The translations under genes and the position numbers were made by a program. Shown piece by piece: positions 11,009 to 22,902 of a stretch of 64,000 bases of DNA. Numbering within the stretch: position 1 is the first letter of the stretch; each line of letters begins with the position of its first letter. The DNA is from Lytechinus variegatus. Its lineage: Eukaryota > Echinodermata > Echinoidea > Temnopleuroida > Toxopneustidae. The stretch spans positions 6,449,467 to 6,513,466 of the forward strand of contig NC_054748.1 in the NCBI RefSeq assembly GCF_018143015.1. The letters run 5' to 3'. The notes under the pieces are model-generated. The model ran no database searches, was not told the origin of the DNA, and saw only the letters and a list, made by a program, of their open reading frames with translations.

Positions 11009-11600
11009 TTAAGGACAAGTCCACCCCAATGAAATCTTGATTTGAATAAAGAGAGAAAATGCAACAAGCATAACACTGATAATTTCATCAAAATCGGATG
11101 TAAAATAAGAAAGTTATGGCATTTTAAAGTTTCGCTTCATTTCACAAAACAGTTATATGCACAGCTCAGTCTGTATGCAAATCGAACTGATGACATCACT
11201 CACTCACTATTTCTTTTGTATTTTATTATATGAAATATGAAGTATTTTCATTTTCTTGTCATTGTCATGTGAAATTAAATTTCATTCCTCCCTGAACACG
11301 TGGAGTTCTATTATTTTAACATTTTGTGCTTTCGGAGAGGAGGTCCTAATCGTCAAATTCGTAAAAAATGAAATATTGTATAATTCAAACAATAAAAAAA
11401 CAAAAGAAATAGTGAGTGAGTGACATTATCGACTCTCTCATTTGGATGTAACTGGCTCGTCCATATTTTGTTAAAAATAAGCGAAACTTTGAAATGTCAT
11501 AACTTTCTTATTCCGATTTAGAGTTTTCAGCAGGGTGCTTGTCTGATTTTTCTCTATTGAATCAAATCAACATTTTTCTGAGGTGGACTTGACCTTTAAT
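11009..11600. mobile_element. TTAA-type MITE, family C, about 590 bp inverted repeat
   Basis: Starts TTAA ggacaagtccaccc and ends ggtggacttgacc tTTAA. The two halves are inverted copies over much of their length (for example gatgacatcactcactcac near 11190 against gtgagtgagtgacattatcg near 11410). The internal phrase tttcatcaaaatcggatg...aagttatg is shared with families A, B and D. No protein frame. TTAA flanks are a piggyBac-superfamily hallmark; the autonomous partner is not in this window. Confidence 0.82.
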
Positions 11601-12000
11601 ATCCATATATATGTTAATATATGTGTGTATACACATTTTTCATGATATGTGTATATACATGTATGTGTGTGTATATGTATGTATATATATAATATATCCT
11701 ACATAGATTAAATTCCGAATGCTTATTGGTTAAAACGATAATAATGTGACTAAACATATGCTCACTATTTTGTGATTATGTTGAAAATGAAACGCCCTCT
11801 GAAGGAAAATTGCTATTCCCCCACGTCAATGATGGAATAGTCTACTATTCCATCGTTGACGTCATAGCACCATGGACTTCATAATCATGATAATAGGTCC
11901 ATGATGCACTAATACGCGTTCCGCGCGCTGAGCGCGTGGACTCAGGAAAAGTAGGTCAGCCCGCGCAGCGGGTTGTCTTTCTTCAGATTTAAAAAAAAAG
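11601..12000. repeat. TG/TA-rich stretch and a small perfect-type hairpin
   Basis: 11605-11700 is alternating purine-pyrimidine (tatatgtgtgtata type). At 11823-11863 acgtcaatgatggaatag pairs with ctattccatcgttgacgt around a short loop. A second short palindrome lies at 11864-11915 (accatggacttc... taggtccatgatg). Probably remnants of a MITE. Confidence 0.6.
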
Positions 12001-12071
12001 ATGATCTACGATTACAAGAACTAGATTATCAAATCTATTGGTCATGTTGGTCAATCTTATAAAATGAGGAT

Positions 12072-12772
12072 ATCAAAGGAAACCAAAACACAAGAAGAGA
12101 AGTAATCTTATCGGAAAGAGTAAAATGAGGGAACAATTAAACAAAAAAGTTTCATCAAATACGGTTATGAAATAAGCAAGTAATGGGAGTTTGAAAACTC
12201 TTGTTGTACTTTCTATGGGCATCCTCGAATTGGCAAAAGTGCTTCAAAATTGCTGATTTTGTGGACAAAAATTATCTTTCACATTGCATCTTGCCTCCTT
12301 CTGATCACAACATGTGTCATGGGAAAATAATTATAATCCACACCATATACATGATATATGTCAAGGTCAGGGGCCCGTTGCATAAAACTTTTTACCTGAG
12401 AAAACTCAGGTTGTTTTTACCGGAGTTTTTGCCCTGTGCTAAAGTCAATGGCGGAAATCAGACTAACCTTAGTTTTCAGTTTTTACCAGAGTTTCCTCAG
12501 GTAAAAAGTTTTATGCAACAGGCTTCAGGAGGGGATAATGTGAAATATGTAAAATAAAGGGGAAAATCTGAAAATTTGTGTACAAAACAAATGGAGAGTT
12601 GTCCACAAAATCAGCCATTTTGAAGTACGTTTGCCAATTTGAGGATCCACATAGTAAGTACAACAAGACTTTTTAATCGTCCATAACTTGTTTATTTCAT
12701 TTCAAATTGTTCCTCTCATTTTACTCTTTCCAATAAGATTGCTTCTCTTCTTGGGTTTTGGTTTCCTTTTTC
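12072..12772. mobile_element. Inverted-repeat MITE (family E) split by another MITE
   Basis: Left arm 12072-12365 and right arm 12537-12772 are inverted copies (ggaaaccaaaacacaagaag against cttcttgggttttggtttcc; caaaattgctgattttgtgg against ccacaaaatcagccattttg). It keeps the phrase tttcatcaaatacggttatg, placing it near the TTAA MITE group, though its outer ends have decayed. The loop is occupied by the 12369-12525 element. Confidence 0.75.
12369..12525. mobile_element. MITE F, 157 bp, nested in family E MITE
   Basis: Terminal inverted repeats of about 30 bp: ggggcccgttgcataaaact at the left, agttttatgcaacaggcttc at the right, each followed inward by matching ttttacctgag/ctcaggtaaaa. No coding capacity. 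Confidence 0.8.
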
Positions 12773-13889
12773 CCTCGGGGCCTCGCCCCTTGTGAATAAT
12801 AGTAACGCCAGTCCAACCTCGGACGAATGTTTCCCACTTTACTTACTCAAAGCCTGGTATATTCTTCCCTCAGCAAGATGAAGCATAAAATCTTGCTACA
12901 CTCTTACAGCAAGAAAAAAAAGAGGAGAAGAAGAAAGGAAAGGAACGAAGAGAAAATGATGAAATATGAATGATAGCGTTCAAATCAATCACAAAATTGA
13001 CTTTTCGTATTAAGAGGGGGGAGGGTGCTCACTCGTTCCACTTCTCGCGCCTTTTTTTTATAGAAATTTTGCTCTGTAGGCATAATCCCCGTTTGCCCCC
13101 CACCCTCTTCTAATTTTCCATTATTATTATTATTAGGCGAATGATATTGCTGGGCATGATACCTTTGCCGTTTATCTGTTTGTAATGCACTTTTTGTTCG
13201 GAACACCAAGCAAAAAATAGAAAAGGTCATTAAACATACGAGATAAATATTGCCCCTCCCTGTACTTAGGGGACACACAAAGGTTTCAGGAGGTATTACG
13301 TAATCCGATCAATGCGTTATGGGGGTAAAGAAGAAAGGACCGTCCTCGGTTTGCTATCACGATGAATGAAGGGTGTGTACCTATGCTTGTAGTACAAATA
13401 CCTTTCTTTGTTCTAATGGAAATATTTTTGGGGTGGCTATTTTTTTCTTTTCTTATTGCATTTCATTTTGGCCAGGGGTCCTGCGAGGGTTACGACTGGG
13501 GAATTCCCTTTGTTTGTCAACACGCGACAATGCTAGCTAGAAATGGTCAGCGTGTCCACTCAACGCTTTAGTCTAGAGGCACAGACCCTGGTTGAAACTC
13601 TTATCTAGAAGTGGGTCTTTCGATGAATATCAGTTGCTCTGTATAGTAACATCGCGTTTAAAGATATTTTAATTAAGGTTCAATCATTGTATATTCATTC
13701 AATTATTTCTTACTTGTCTTTTTAACAGTGGTTTGCTCCGCGAGTAAACGAATAATTTGATGGCAGCATATTAGTGCCTTTAAACAAATGTGTAAAATCT
13801 TGCCAAGTTATTGAATTTTATGAAATTTGAAGATCCCCCCCTCCATCCTGCGTCCCTACAAATTTTGGGGGCTTATTAAGCTACTTGTC
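12773..13889. other. No recognised feature
   Basis: Mixed AT-rich DNA with short G/C homopolymers. Short open frames here (for example around 13362-13571) lack recognisable domains. Confidence 0.4.
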
Positions 13890-14335
13890 CCAGGGGGGGG
13901 GCAGCCAAATATATTTCTGTACGCACGCGTGACCAAGTATTTTCCAAACAACCCCAAAACGAGTTTCTCTGTGTGTAAAATAACCCCGTAAACAAGTTTT
14001 TTTTCGCAGGCTTTATTTACACATTTTGGCCCCTGAACAAGTTGTCGCCAAATTATGACCTCTGGGAAAAAGCTTTAAAAAATACCCTAAACACGTTTGG
14101 CTATAGTCTTAAAAAAGCTTTGGGGGGAAAAATACCCTAAATACGTTTGACCCGGCGACTGACCATTGATCATTCTTTCAAACCACCCTTTTTCTTGAAA
14201 ATCGGTGTTTTTGATATCCTTAACGAGTCCACGCGCGAAACGCCTCCAAAATTGAAAAAAAAATACCCCTTTCAACGCGTTTTTTGGGGGGTCACGCGTG
14301 TGTGCAGCAATATATTTGACCCCCCCCCCCCCGGT
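13890..14335. mobile_element. MITE G, about 445 bp
   Basis: Opposed ends caaatatatttctgtacgca (13907) and gtgcagcaatatatttgacc (14302), both abutting G or C homopolymers and containing acgcgtgac/gtcacgcg. Interior has two copies of a phrase ataccctaaa.acgtttg (14080 and 14130). No coding capacity. 14336-14868 holds nothing I recognise except a CT-rich run at 14800-14850. Confidence 0.7.
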
Positions 14336-14869
14336 CCTTGTAACTGTCAGGGACTTTAGTCTGCATTATCCAGACCACTTTCCTCATTTGCAGTTCACCT
14401 TGTTGTGCTTAACTTTATTTTTTCAACAATTAGCGCAGTTCCCAAATTCCAAAACCTTTCTTATCTATTTACAACCGATTTCCTTAAAATGGTCAGCTAT
14501 ATTCGCTTACATGTTTGATACTTTTTTATCCAACCAAACTTTTTCTTCAAGAATAGAATCGAAATGCCAATGACGTACTTACGTAATCCGCTTTGTTTGG
14601 GGTTTTTTCATAGTAAGTGCCGTCCTTGAGCATCGACGGACTTCCTCACAATGCAGGGTGTATACGGTTTGACCCAGATCACTTCTCCCTTGTTCTTAAG
14701 AAAGGGGTCTTATTTGTTCATGTGTGGTAACCGTCGGGGAAATCCCGTCATCAAAATGACCATGAAAAAAGGGAAATAAAAAACATGCCCCTCCCCCCGT
14801 CTGTCTATCTGCCTCTCTCTCTCTCTTTCTCACTGTCTCTTCTAAAATCCCCTCCCTTCCTTGGAACCA

Positions 14870-17704
14870 CCTCTGCCGCGGTGACAGACCGCTAGACCGA
14901 AGGTCCGCGAGACCGAAGGCCCGCGAGACCGACTTTTTCCCTTCATCGGTTGCCGCGGTCGAGTGGTTAAAGGCACTTCGTTGCAGCGGCGTAACAGGTG
15001 CCTGTTATTTTACATTACTCTTTTTATCGTAAATAATATGGTTTAATACGCAGTAGTATGTTCTTCATTGCATTCAGTCTGATATAAAAAATTATGTGTA
15101 CTTTTTAATCATGTAAATAATTCCACTGTTTTGAGACTATACATTTTTATATCCATGTGGAATTCAGTCTTTGTAACTGCGATGCATGATTTAATAAATA
15201 CCATACCATAGACATTTTTTTCAAAAGACATTTTACGAACAAGTGAATTCGGTCCAAAGTAATTGAGGTGTAGTTCAGGAAGGAACTTCCACGTAAAGTT
15301 GTGATCCTTGTTTTCAAATAGATTGTTTAGCCAAACTGTTTAAGGGCGTTACATTGTGTGACAAAATCAGGTATATTTATTCCTTCTTTTTTCAGTTCTA
15401 CCAATCATTGTTCTTCTTTTTATTTTATCACACCCTTTCCATGTAAATTTGAATATAATTTGTTCAATTTTTTGTGATCAAGCATGAGAAATACAGTCAT
15501 TATATAGGTTATGTTTGAAAAATTAAAGATTGTAGTACCGTAACTTTTCCGAAAAATGTTACATATCGGCATTACCACAATAATACTTGTTTTTTTTTCA
15601 TTTTTTGTAACTTTTTCTTTCCAAGTTTTTTCATAAGCATCAAACATTTTTTTACTAATATACACCCCTAGAGTTTTTATAAATACACTTTTCCAATCAA
15701 TCTTTTGAAAAAGATTGCTATTAAAATTTCTAAAGCTAAAACCCGAGCTTTTCGAAACATTTAACGATGGTCCAGCAACTTTGCAAAACCTTTGGACTCT
15801 TTCCATTACAGTTTTTAAAGACAGTTCATCTGCTACAAATACTGTGGTGTCATCAGCGAATTGACTTATCTTGATCTCAACTGAATTATTTACATTATTC
15901 GTCAAAATAAAACCTTTAATTTTATCATTCTTATTCAAATCAACTGATAAAAATTCTACAACCACTGAAAATAACAGAGGAGACACTGGACAACCTTGTC
16001 TTACTCCTTTAGTGAGAGGGAGATAACCTGACTGCCAATATAAATTCATCATAAAACTCTCTGCATCAGCATATAAAGCTTTTATTTAACTTATGAATTT
16101 ATTACCAAAATTATTTTTTTCAAGGGCTCTAAAGAGCTCTTGCTCCTTAATACGTCCCATGCCTGTTATCGGAGGGGGGGGGGGGGAGCAGAGCATAAAA
16201 ATCCCGGTAACTAAGTCCAGAATCAGTGGTTTTGCTAGAATTTGATTTTAGGCATGTTTAGAAGGCGGTGGTGAGCTTCATTGTCCAATAGTTCTTTTCC
16301 TCTGTACTTTTCTCACAGCTCTTTTTACTTTCAATTTCTTTCACATATCGTTCATTTTGACCCCCCACCCCTCCCTCTCTCTCTCTCTCTCTCTCTCCTT
16401 CTCTGTTCTCTTTAATTATTTTAACATCTTATTCCTAAATAATTTCGCTAATTTTTATTCTTTGTGATTTTTGTCTACGTCTTTTCTCTATGCACTAGGT
16501 GAACTCGGCGCTTCTATTAATTCATTTTCCTTCCACTTTACGGCATTTTTTTTATTATCATTTACCTCACCTACCATTTTGTCTTCTTCATCTGAATTTC
16601 AGAGACATAACTTTAACCATAGAGCTATCTCTGCTAGCTCCATGCTTTAACATTCAGGACTGTTTATAAAACGTTGTCTGGTTTTAGAAAAATATTCATC
16701 CATTTATTTTGAGTGTCGGTTTTAAAAATTTATTGAATAAACTAAAGTGATGAATAAAACAAAGGAGACAAAATGAAACAAAGCAAAACAAAAATGCCGA
16801 GTAATGTTAACGATTGAAATGATAGTAATAATAAAAATAATGATAACAATGATGATAAACGCAACAATGATAATATAACTGCTAAAACTACTACTACGAC
16901 TACTACTACTACTACTACTGCTACTACTATTACTACTACTATACTACGACTTCTAATTCTACTGCTGCAGCTGCTGATATCATAATGCAAAAATAGTAAC
17001 AACAACAATAAAAAATGGGTTTTAGTACAACTCCCCGAGAGGACTACTCCTCCGGAGGGCGACTCCCCCATGACAACTCCCCAATGAAAACTCCCCCGAA
17101 TGACCATTCTCCCGAGGACAGGCTTCCCGGAGGAAAACTGATTTAAACCGGCACTTCCATTCGAGTGACAAATTAATGTACGTTCTTTTCTTTAGAACTT
17201 TCATCTCCTTGTTCTTCTTATTATTCTGTTTAAATGAAAAAAAAATGCTAAGATAGGATTGCCAATAATGAAGTTTCAATGTTCCAGGTGCATGTATTCC
17301 CATACTATTTCCAGTTTTCTTGTTAAACATTAAATGTACAAGTTCATGAAGCAGAATTACCTTTAAAAAAGGTTAAATGAGTAGAGTTAATGATTTAAGT
17401 AGTGTCAGTGAAATAAGGAATCGTAAGTTTATACTGTAAGTAGCAGAAACACTCCCTCCCTGCACCCCACCCCTAGAGAGAAGTTTCATGCACGCAGTAC
17501 GTGTTTCGCACGATTCGCGTGCTCACCACCGCCCCCTAAAATGAAATCCTAGCAACGCCACTTATTCTATTTACCCCCCCCCCCCCGATAACACGCACCT
17601 GTTATTTACGCCACTGCAACGAGGCCACTGACCGCGGCAAGCAATGAAGGGTAAAACAGTCGGTCTCGCGGACCTTCGGTCAAGTGGTCGGACCCCTCTG
17701 CCGC
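14870..17704. mobile_element. Long-TIR DNA element E2 with 10 bp target-site duplication
   Basis: The 10 bp cctctgccgc lies directly outside both ends (14870-14879, 17695-17704). Inward from each, the sequences are inverted copies: cgaaggtccgcgagaccgac (left) with gtcggtctcgcggaccttcg (right), then ttgccgcggtc, cgttgcag.ggcgtaa, cctgttat, a G/C homopolymer, ttgctagaatttgattttag/ctaaaatgaaatcctagcaa and ggcggtggtgagc. The left arm is interrupted by a LINE (15009-16159); without it the arms are about 230 bp and the element about 1.65 kb. The interior (16280-17490) has CTACTA/GTAGTA triplet repeats and a run of 'ctcccc.ga' phrases (17030-17130) but no transposase. Confidence 0.82.
14999..16169 (-). 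pseudogene. Tx1/L1-like LINE reverse transcriptase fragment inserted in E2
   Basis: Flanked by a 10 bp direct repeat, tgcctgttat (14999-15008, 16160-16169). On the minus strand it encodes RT domain blocks: ALEKNNFGNKFIS, a stop at about 16086-16088, IKALYADAESF, then an open frame 16052-15420 with LTKGVRQGCPVSPLLFSVV and the catalytic FADD (SQFADDTTVFVADE), LNVSKSSGFSF and TLGVYISKK; beyond the stop at 15420 a shifted frame gives LKKEGINIPDFVTQCNALKQFG. Both ends of the ORF are lost, so it is a 5'-truncated dead copy. GVRQGCP plus FADD fits L1/Tx1 rather than CR1. Confidence 0.88.
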
Positions 17705-18067
17705 ATAACAATCACTCTATACTAACATAATTCGTTGGCTTCCCGCAAGAATAATGTTTATTGGGGGTTTTTCAAAGCGAAAGAGTTCATCGTAGGCTAT
17801 TTAATTATGCAAAAATTGTTTCGAAATTACAAGTAAAAAATATCAGCCGATTAAAAAGGGCGTAATGAAACATAGCTGTAGAAAATTCCCCATGAGTCCT
17901 TTTTTGTGGGACACCGGCGATTTTAATTTTGTTATATCTTTTTGTTTTCTTCTTTTTTTCGGAGAAACAGTCACACCAACGAATCCGATCCACACCGACC
18001 AATGGTGTGCCATCGGAAATAACGTCATGACTTAGTTCGATCAGCAGGGCAGTGTGACCGTCGCATA
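17705..18067. other. No recognised feature
   Basis: Unique-looking DNA between element E2 and the nested complex; open frames are short and without domains. Confidence 0.4.
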
Positions 18068-18170
18068 AGTAATCTACCGCCCTTTCACACGGTAAAAAAA
18101 ATCGTAATTTGAATGATGATTCCAGTGAAAAATAAGGCTGATGACGAATATTTAGCACGTGTGAAACCAA
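18068..18170. mobile_element. Possible short MITE with cctttcacacg ends
   Basis: Left end gccctttcacacggtaaa and an opposed cacgtgtgaaacc at 18156-18168 could bound a roughly 100 bp element. Alternatively the partner of the left end is tttacgtgtgaaaaggcc at 29137-29154, which would make it the outer shell of the whole 18-29 kb complex. I cannot decide between them. Confidence 0.35.
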
Positions 18171-18186
18171 AGAAGAACATGAACAT

Positions 18187-18403
18187 GTGGAGCGTTGTGG
18201 CCCAGTGGATTAGTCTTCGGACTTTGAAACAGAGGGTCGTGGGTTCGAATCCCAGCCATGGCGTAATTTCCTTCAGCAAGAAATTTGTCCACGTTGTGCT
18301 GCACTCGACCCAGGTGAGGTAAGTGGGTACCTGGCAGGAATTTATTCCTTGAAATGCCACCGCGCTGTAAAAGGCTGCGGGGCTAAAGCCAGGGTAATAA
18401 TAT
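18187..18403 (+). mobile_element. SINE-1 copy, 3' part displaced by later insertions
   Basis: tRNA-Gln-like head (ggagcgttgtggcccagtgg; B box gggttcgaatccc), body with gcactcgacccaggtgaggt, then gctaaagccagggtaataat. The usual SINE-1 ending (ggcgctatataa plus ATT repeats) is absent here but appears at 29031-29065 (gcgctatataagcatg...attattattatt), so the 10.6 kb between was probably inserted into this SINE. Confidence 0.8.
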
Positions 18404-18567
18404 ACAAATAGCGAATAGGCATGAGTGCGATGGTGCGAGATTTCGCATGAGGTGAAAGAAAGATGCTCTATTCAACGAGGCGTTAGCCGAGTTGAATAGA
18501 GCGTTTCTTTCTTTCACCGAATGCGAAATCTCGCACCATTGCACGAATAAGAATATTCGCTATTTGT
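18404..18567. mobile_element. 164 bp near-perfect hairpin, copy 1
   Basis: From acaaatagcgaata to tattcgctatttgt the two halves are almost exact inverted copies (ggtgcgagatttcgcat with atgcgaaatctcgcacc; gaaagaaag with ctttctttc; ctattcaac with gttgaatag), the loop being gaggcgttagccga. Almost identical to the copy at 22978-23140. Could form a long hairpin as RNA or single-stranded DNA; non-coding. Confidence 0.88.
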
Positions 18568-18831
18568 GTTGTACAACGCCTCGGAATCTAGCGAAAATAT
18601 GAAAAAACACAAGAGTTTTTCCCTCCAGTAATCTATGAAAAGGGAGGAAAAATATTGAAAGCAAAAAGCAAAATCCCACAAACCGGGCCCACAAGCGCAC
18701 ATGATCTTGGACAGCATTGCGCATTTAGCCAGCGGGCGGGCTGTACGCGCATTGTTACCTTATTCAATGAAATCGCATTGTGACGTCACCTCCTAAAGCC
18801 GTGCAACGGTACATTTTGGACGGTACATTTT
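18568..18831 (+). repeat. Unit X copy 1, left part
   Basis: Begins gttgtacaacgcctcggaat and runs to acggtacatttt, where the giant foldback element starts. Its continuation is 22903-22977. The same sequence is present as copy 2 (23141-23327 and 28807-28968) with few differences. It contains tgacgtcacctcc and two gt.acattttgga phrases. Confidence 0.8.
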
Positions 18832-19259
18832 AGTCTGGTCTGTTAGCGTCAAAAATGCCCTACTTGTGGACACGGTGGACAAAAGCATGATTTTTTCTCC
18901 AGACCTTTGTTTATGTATAAGAATTAAGAATGGGGTATGCTCCAAAAAATCTGGCTGCAGGAACAGTGAAAAAATGGGTGAAAATGTCAGAATTTATGAG
19001 TTCAGATTTGTCTGATATATAGACTAGCGCTAGTGCAAAACTCAATAGCAGTGCATTATTTTGCATTGGATTAGTTCTTGAATTCAGACCCTTTTTGAAC
19101 AGATCTTCTGTTTGTCCTCGCATCTTAATGCACCAAATATCTGAATGAAGATGCTAACCAAGCCGAAGGGTGACGGTGGAGGGGGTTGAATGTTGGTGTG
19201 TGTGTACATATTTTGGTCTTGGGGTAAAGGTGTGCAAGACACATTTTTTGCATGTGTTG

Positions 19260-19780
19260 GAAATTGTGTTGCCATGGTAACAGTTTATTATTGCAAAAAT
19301 AAGGTAAAAATCTTGCAGTTAGAACCACTTCCTCTGTTTTTAACCGATTCTCATGAAATTTGGCACACACATTGGTCTTGAGGTGAAGATGTCTAAGACA
19401 CACTTTTTGTGTCTTTCAGAAATCTTGTTGCCATGGTAACAACATATTATCTGGTGAAAATTGGGAAAAATCTTACAATTCAAACTGTTTCATCAGTTAT
19501 CAATCAATTTTCATGAAATTTGGCACACACATTGGTATTGAAGTAAAGATGTACAAGGCACTTTTTGTGTGTGTTTCCAAAATTGTGTTGCCATGGGAAC
19601 AACATATATGGCAAAATTTAGGTAAAAACCTTGGAATTTGAACTACTTCATCATTTTTTTAACCAATTCTCATGAAATAATTATGGCTCACACATTGGCC
19701 TTGAGGTAAAGATGTGCAAGAACCTTTTGCCAGAGAGTGCATTGCCTTGGTAACCACATTTAGCCAGAAATATGGGGAAA
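19260..19780 (+). repeat. About 157 bp tandem repeats in left foldback arm
   Basis: gttgccatggtaac or close variants occur at 19268, 19427, 19587 and 19741, with tcatgaaat.tggc.cacacattgg between them. The mirror set in the right arm is at about 21990, 22142, 22302 and 22462. Confidence 0.85.
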
Positions 19781-19874
19781 ACTCATTGTGGATCAGTCTA
19801 CTTCTCAGTTTTCAGCCTGTGCTCATAAAAGTTGACACAAATATTAATTTTGGGTAAAGATTCATATTCAGTAT

Positions 19875-20480
19875 TAAAAGGGAATCAAGCCTTGGTCATA
19901 ATGTTGTGTGCATGGAAAAGGAGAAAAATAAGAATGGTGAAAGTTTTAAAGAAATCGGACAAGCAAAATATAGTTATGGCTGCTTTAAAATTAAGATCCC
20001 TAAGGCTACTAGTATGTAGAATTCAAATTGGCAACTGGGTAAGTAAATTATGACAAGGGGTGGGGCTGCAAGGACAACTTTCCCATAAGACTAGTAGTTT
20101 TCAGGATTTTTGGTTTTCTCCTAAATCCCTATTCCATTGGGGCCGTAATATAAACCCGGTAGTATGTTTTATGTCCTCATGAAAGAAAGATATAATTTGA
20201 AGTAAAACTTAAATTTTTTTTTTTTTAGCTAATTAATTATTCCAGTACATGGAAGAGTGGTCCTTGCCTTCTTAAATCACTGTGACATCACATATGCGGT
20301 CAATTTGAAGTCTTCATGGGTGTAGTGATTACCAATGTTTATAACTTTAATATGTTCACAACTTTGTTATGGTTTGTCCGATATTGTTCAAACTTTGACC
20401 TATAAACTTGTCTGATTTTTCATTTTCCTCTAAAAACAAGTGTTTATTTGGGTTTGATTCCCCTTTATAACTTCATATAA
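19875..20480. mobile_element. TTAA-type MITE, family D, nested in foldback left arm
   Basis: Runs from TTAAaagggaatcaagcc to ggtttgattccccttta, with internal inverted halves (aagttttaaagaaatcggac... / ...gtccgatattgttcaaactt). The same family is intact at 43577-44180. The right foldback arm lacks it at the corresponding place (about 21840-21890), so it entered after the foldback arms were formed. Confidence 0.72.
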
Positions 20481-21880
20481 TAGCGCAGGGTATTAATCAC
20501 CTTCAATAATATTTATAGGCTTTTTTTTTGGGGGGGGGGCGGAGAAGGTCCTTAAAAACTGACAACATAAAATATAGAAGGTTAAAGGCCATGACCATGA
20601 GGAACTTAAACACTCTTAAAAAACACCCCTTACATTTTTTATTTGGGGGGGGGGGCTTTAGAAAATTGCCACATAAAGATTAAAATGAAATTATAACGAC
20701 TAGGAACTTAACCCCCCCCCAAAAAAAAAGGGGGGGAATCCTTTACACTTCAGCATATTAATTTAAAGCCTCAACCATTCTGCTTTGAAAAAAAAAAAGT
20801 TTCCGGTGTCCAATTAATCAATGTTTTATTTGAAGCATGAAGCAGGGGCTGTCACAGAAATATACTGAAAAAAATTAAATGAAAGAAAATATAAGGCTAA
20901 AATCTATTGTGCACATAGGTATATTTTTGATATGGTATGTTACTGAGTCATGGATTTGCAAGTGAATTTCTAAAACAAGTGCAGATATTTTTGTATATAT
21001 TTATATTTCTATAATAATTAGTTGCATGATTAAAGGTACACTTTAAAATATGTCAGAAAAAATATACTTAGAGAGAGAGACAGGAAACAGAAGGAGATGG
21101 CATGGTGAAGCTCAAAATCAAGAGTGATGTGAAAGTTAAAAAGAAAGAGTAGGAACGAAATATGAATATGAATAAAAGACTGAGTAGGAGAATATAAATG
21201 AACAATGGTTAATTGGGTACTGTAAACAATTTTTTTATCAAATCAGAATGCATTAAGCTTCAAATGAATGGTCTGAAGTGCAAAGGACTCTTCTTACCTT
21301 TGAAGGGGGGGGGGGCATTTTCTGCTAAAAAGTATTATCAGCCCCCTATTTTTTCGGGGGGGGGGGGTAAGTTCCTAGTCATAATCCTTTAACTGTAATT
21401 TTAATGAGGTCATTTTCTAAAGACCCACCCCCCCCAAAAAAAAAAGAGTAATGTCTAGCTTTAAAAATGCATTGACCCCTGAGGGACAAAGGTGTAGACT
21501 GGTTTGAGCATGGGGAAGTAGAACTAAAAGTGGTATGGGGAGGGGTGCACATCTTGGGGAGGTGGAACTAAGGTTTGGAAAATCAGCTGTTGAAAGTAGA
21601 ATGGGTACAAATTTTGTTTTGCTTGCCAGTGTTGGAACTCCTCTGCTTCAGCAGAAGGTTTCATATTCACCCAGTGTACCTCCAGCCTATGCCCTTAAGG
21701 GGATGCGTTTTTTTAAGAGTGTTTATCATTTTTATGTTTCTAATGGCCACTGCCTTTAACCTTCTTTGATGTCAGATTTAAAGGACTAATCCTGCCCCTT
21801 CCCCTCAAACCAAGAAATATTAATGAAGGTGATTAATACCCCCACATTTTAATGCAGAGAAGACATTTAGAATTTAATAT
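20481..21880. other. Foldback inner arms and loop
   Basis: G and C homopolymers pair up around the centre (20520-20760 with 21300-21440). Between 20800 and 21280 is unpaired AT-rich loop with a gagagaga run at 21070. No domain-bearing frame. Confidence 0.5.
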
Positions 21881-22902
21881 GAATCTTTACCCTATGATGA
21901 ATATTTCTTCCAATTTTTATGAGCACTGACTAAAAACAGGGGAAGAAGTTTGATCCACAAGTTTTCCTACATTTCTGGCTATCATATGTGGCTACCCTGG
22001 TAATGCACTCTCTGACAAATGCAAAAAAAAAGGTTCTTGCACATCTTTACCCCAAGGCCAATGTGTGAGCCAAATTTCACGAGAATTGGTTCAAAACTGA
22101 TGAAGTTTTTTTTTAACCTAAATTTTGCCATATGATATTTTGTTACCATGACAACACAGTTTCTGAAACACACACAAAAAGTGCCTAGTACATCTTTACT
22201 TCAATACCAATGTGTGTGCCAAATTTCATTAGAATTGATTGAAAACTGATGAAGCAGTTTGAATTGTAAGATTTTTTCCCAATTTTCACCAGATAATATG
22301 TTGTTACCATGGCAACAAGATTTCTGAAAGACACACAAAAGTGTGTCTTAGACATCTTCACCTCAAGACCAATGTGTGTGCCAAATTTCATGAGAATTGG
22401 TTAAAAACAGAGGAAGTGGTTCTAACTGCAAGATTTTTACCTTATTTTTGCAATAATACACTGTTACCATGGTAACACAATTTCCAACACATGCAAAAAA
22501 TGTGTCTTGCACACCTTTACCCCAAGACCAAAATATGTACACACACACCAACATTCAACCCCCTCCACCGTCACCCTTCGGCTTGGTTAGCATCTTCATT
22601 CAGATATTTGGTGCATTGAGATGCAAGGACAAACAGAAGATCTGTTCAAAAAGGGTCTGAATTCAAGAACTAATCCAATGCAAAATAATGCACTGCTATT
22701 GAGTTTTGCACTAGCGCTAGTCTATATATCAGACAAATCTGAACTCATAAATTCTGACATTTTCACCCATTTTTTCACTGTTCCTGCAGCCAGATTTTTT
22801 GGAGCATACCCCATTCTTAATTCTCATACATAAACAAAGGTCTGGAGAAAAAATCACGCTTTTGTCCACCGTGTCCACATAATTCCGCTAACTGACCAGA
22901 CT

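Noticed and set aside
16742..17107. Val-rich frame on the minus strand
   Set aside because: Produced by a TAC/ACT triplet repeat inside element E2.
18187..18260. tRNA-Gln gene
   Set aside because: A and B boxes are present, but the anticodon stem does not pair and the segment is repeated five times with a common SINE body and tail.
19260..19780. CRISPR-like array
   Set aside because: Repeat units are about 157 bp, diverged along their full length, mirrored in the other arm; eukaryotic minisatellite, not repeat-spacer.
19084..22833. Pairs of identical small proteins on opposite strands (63-92 aa)
   Set aside because: They are mirror images generated by the foldback arms; no domain, no start context.
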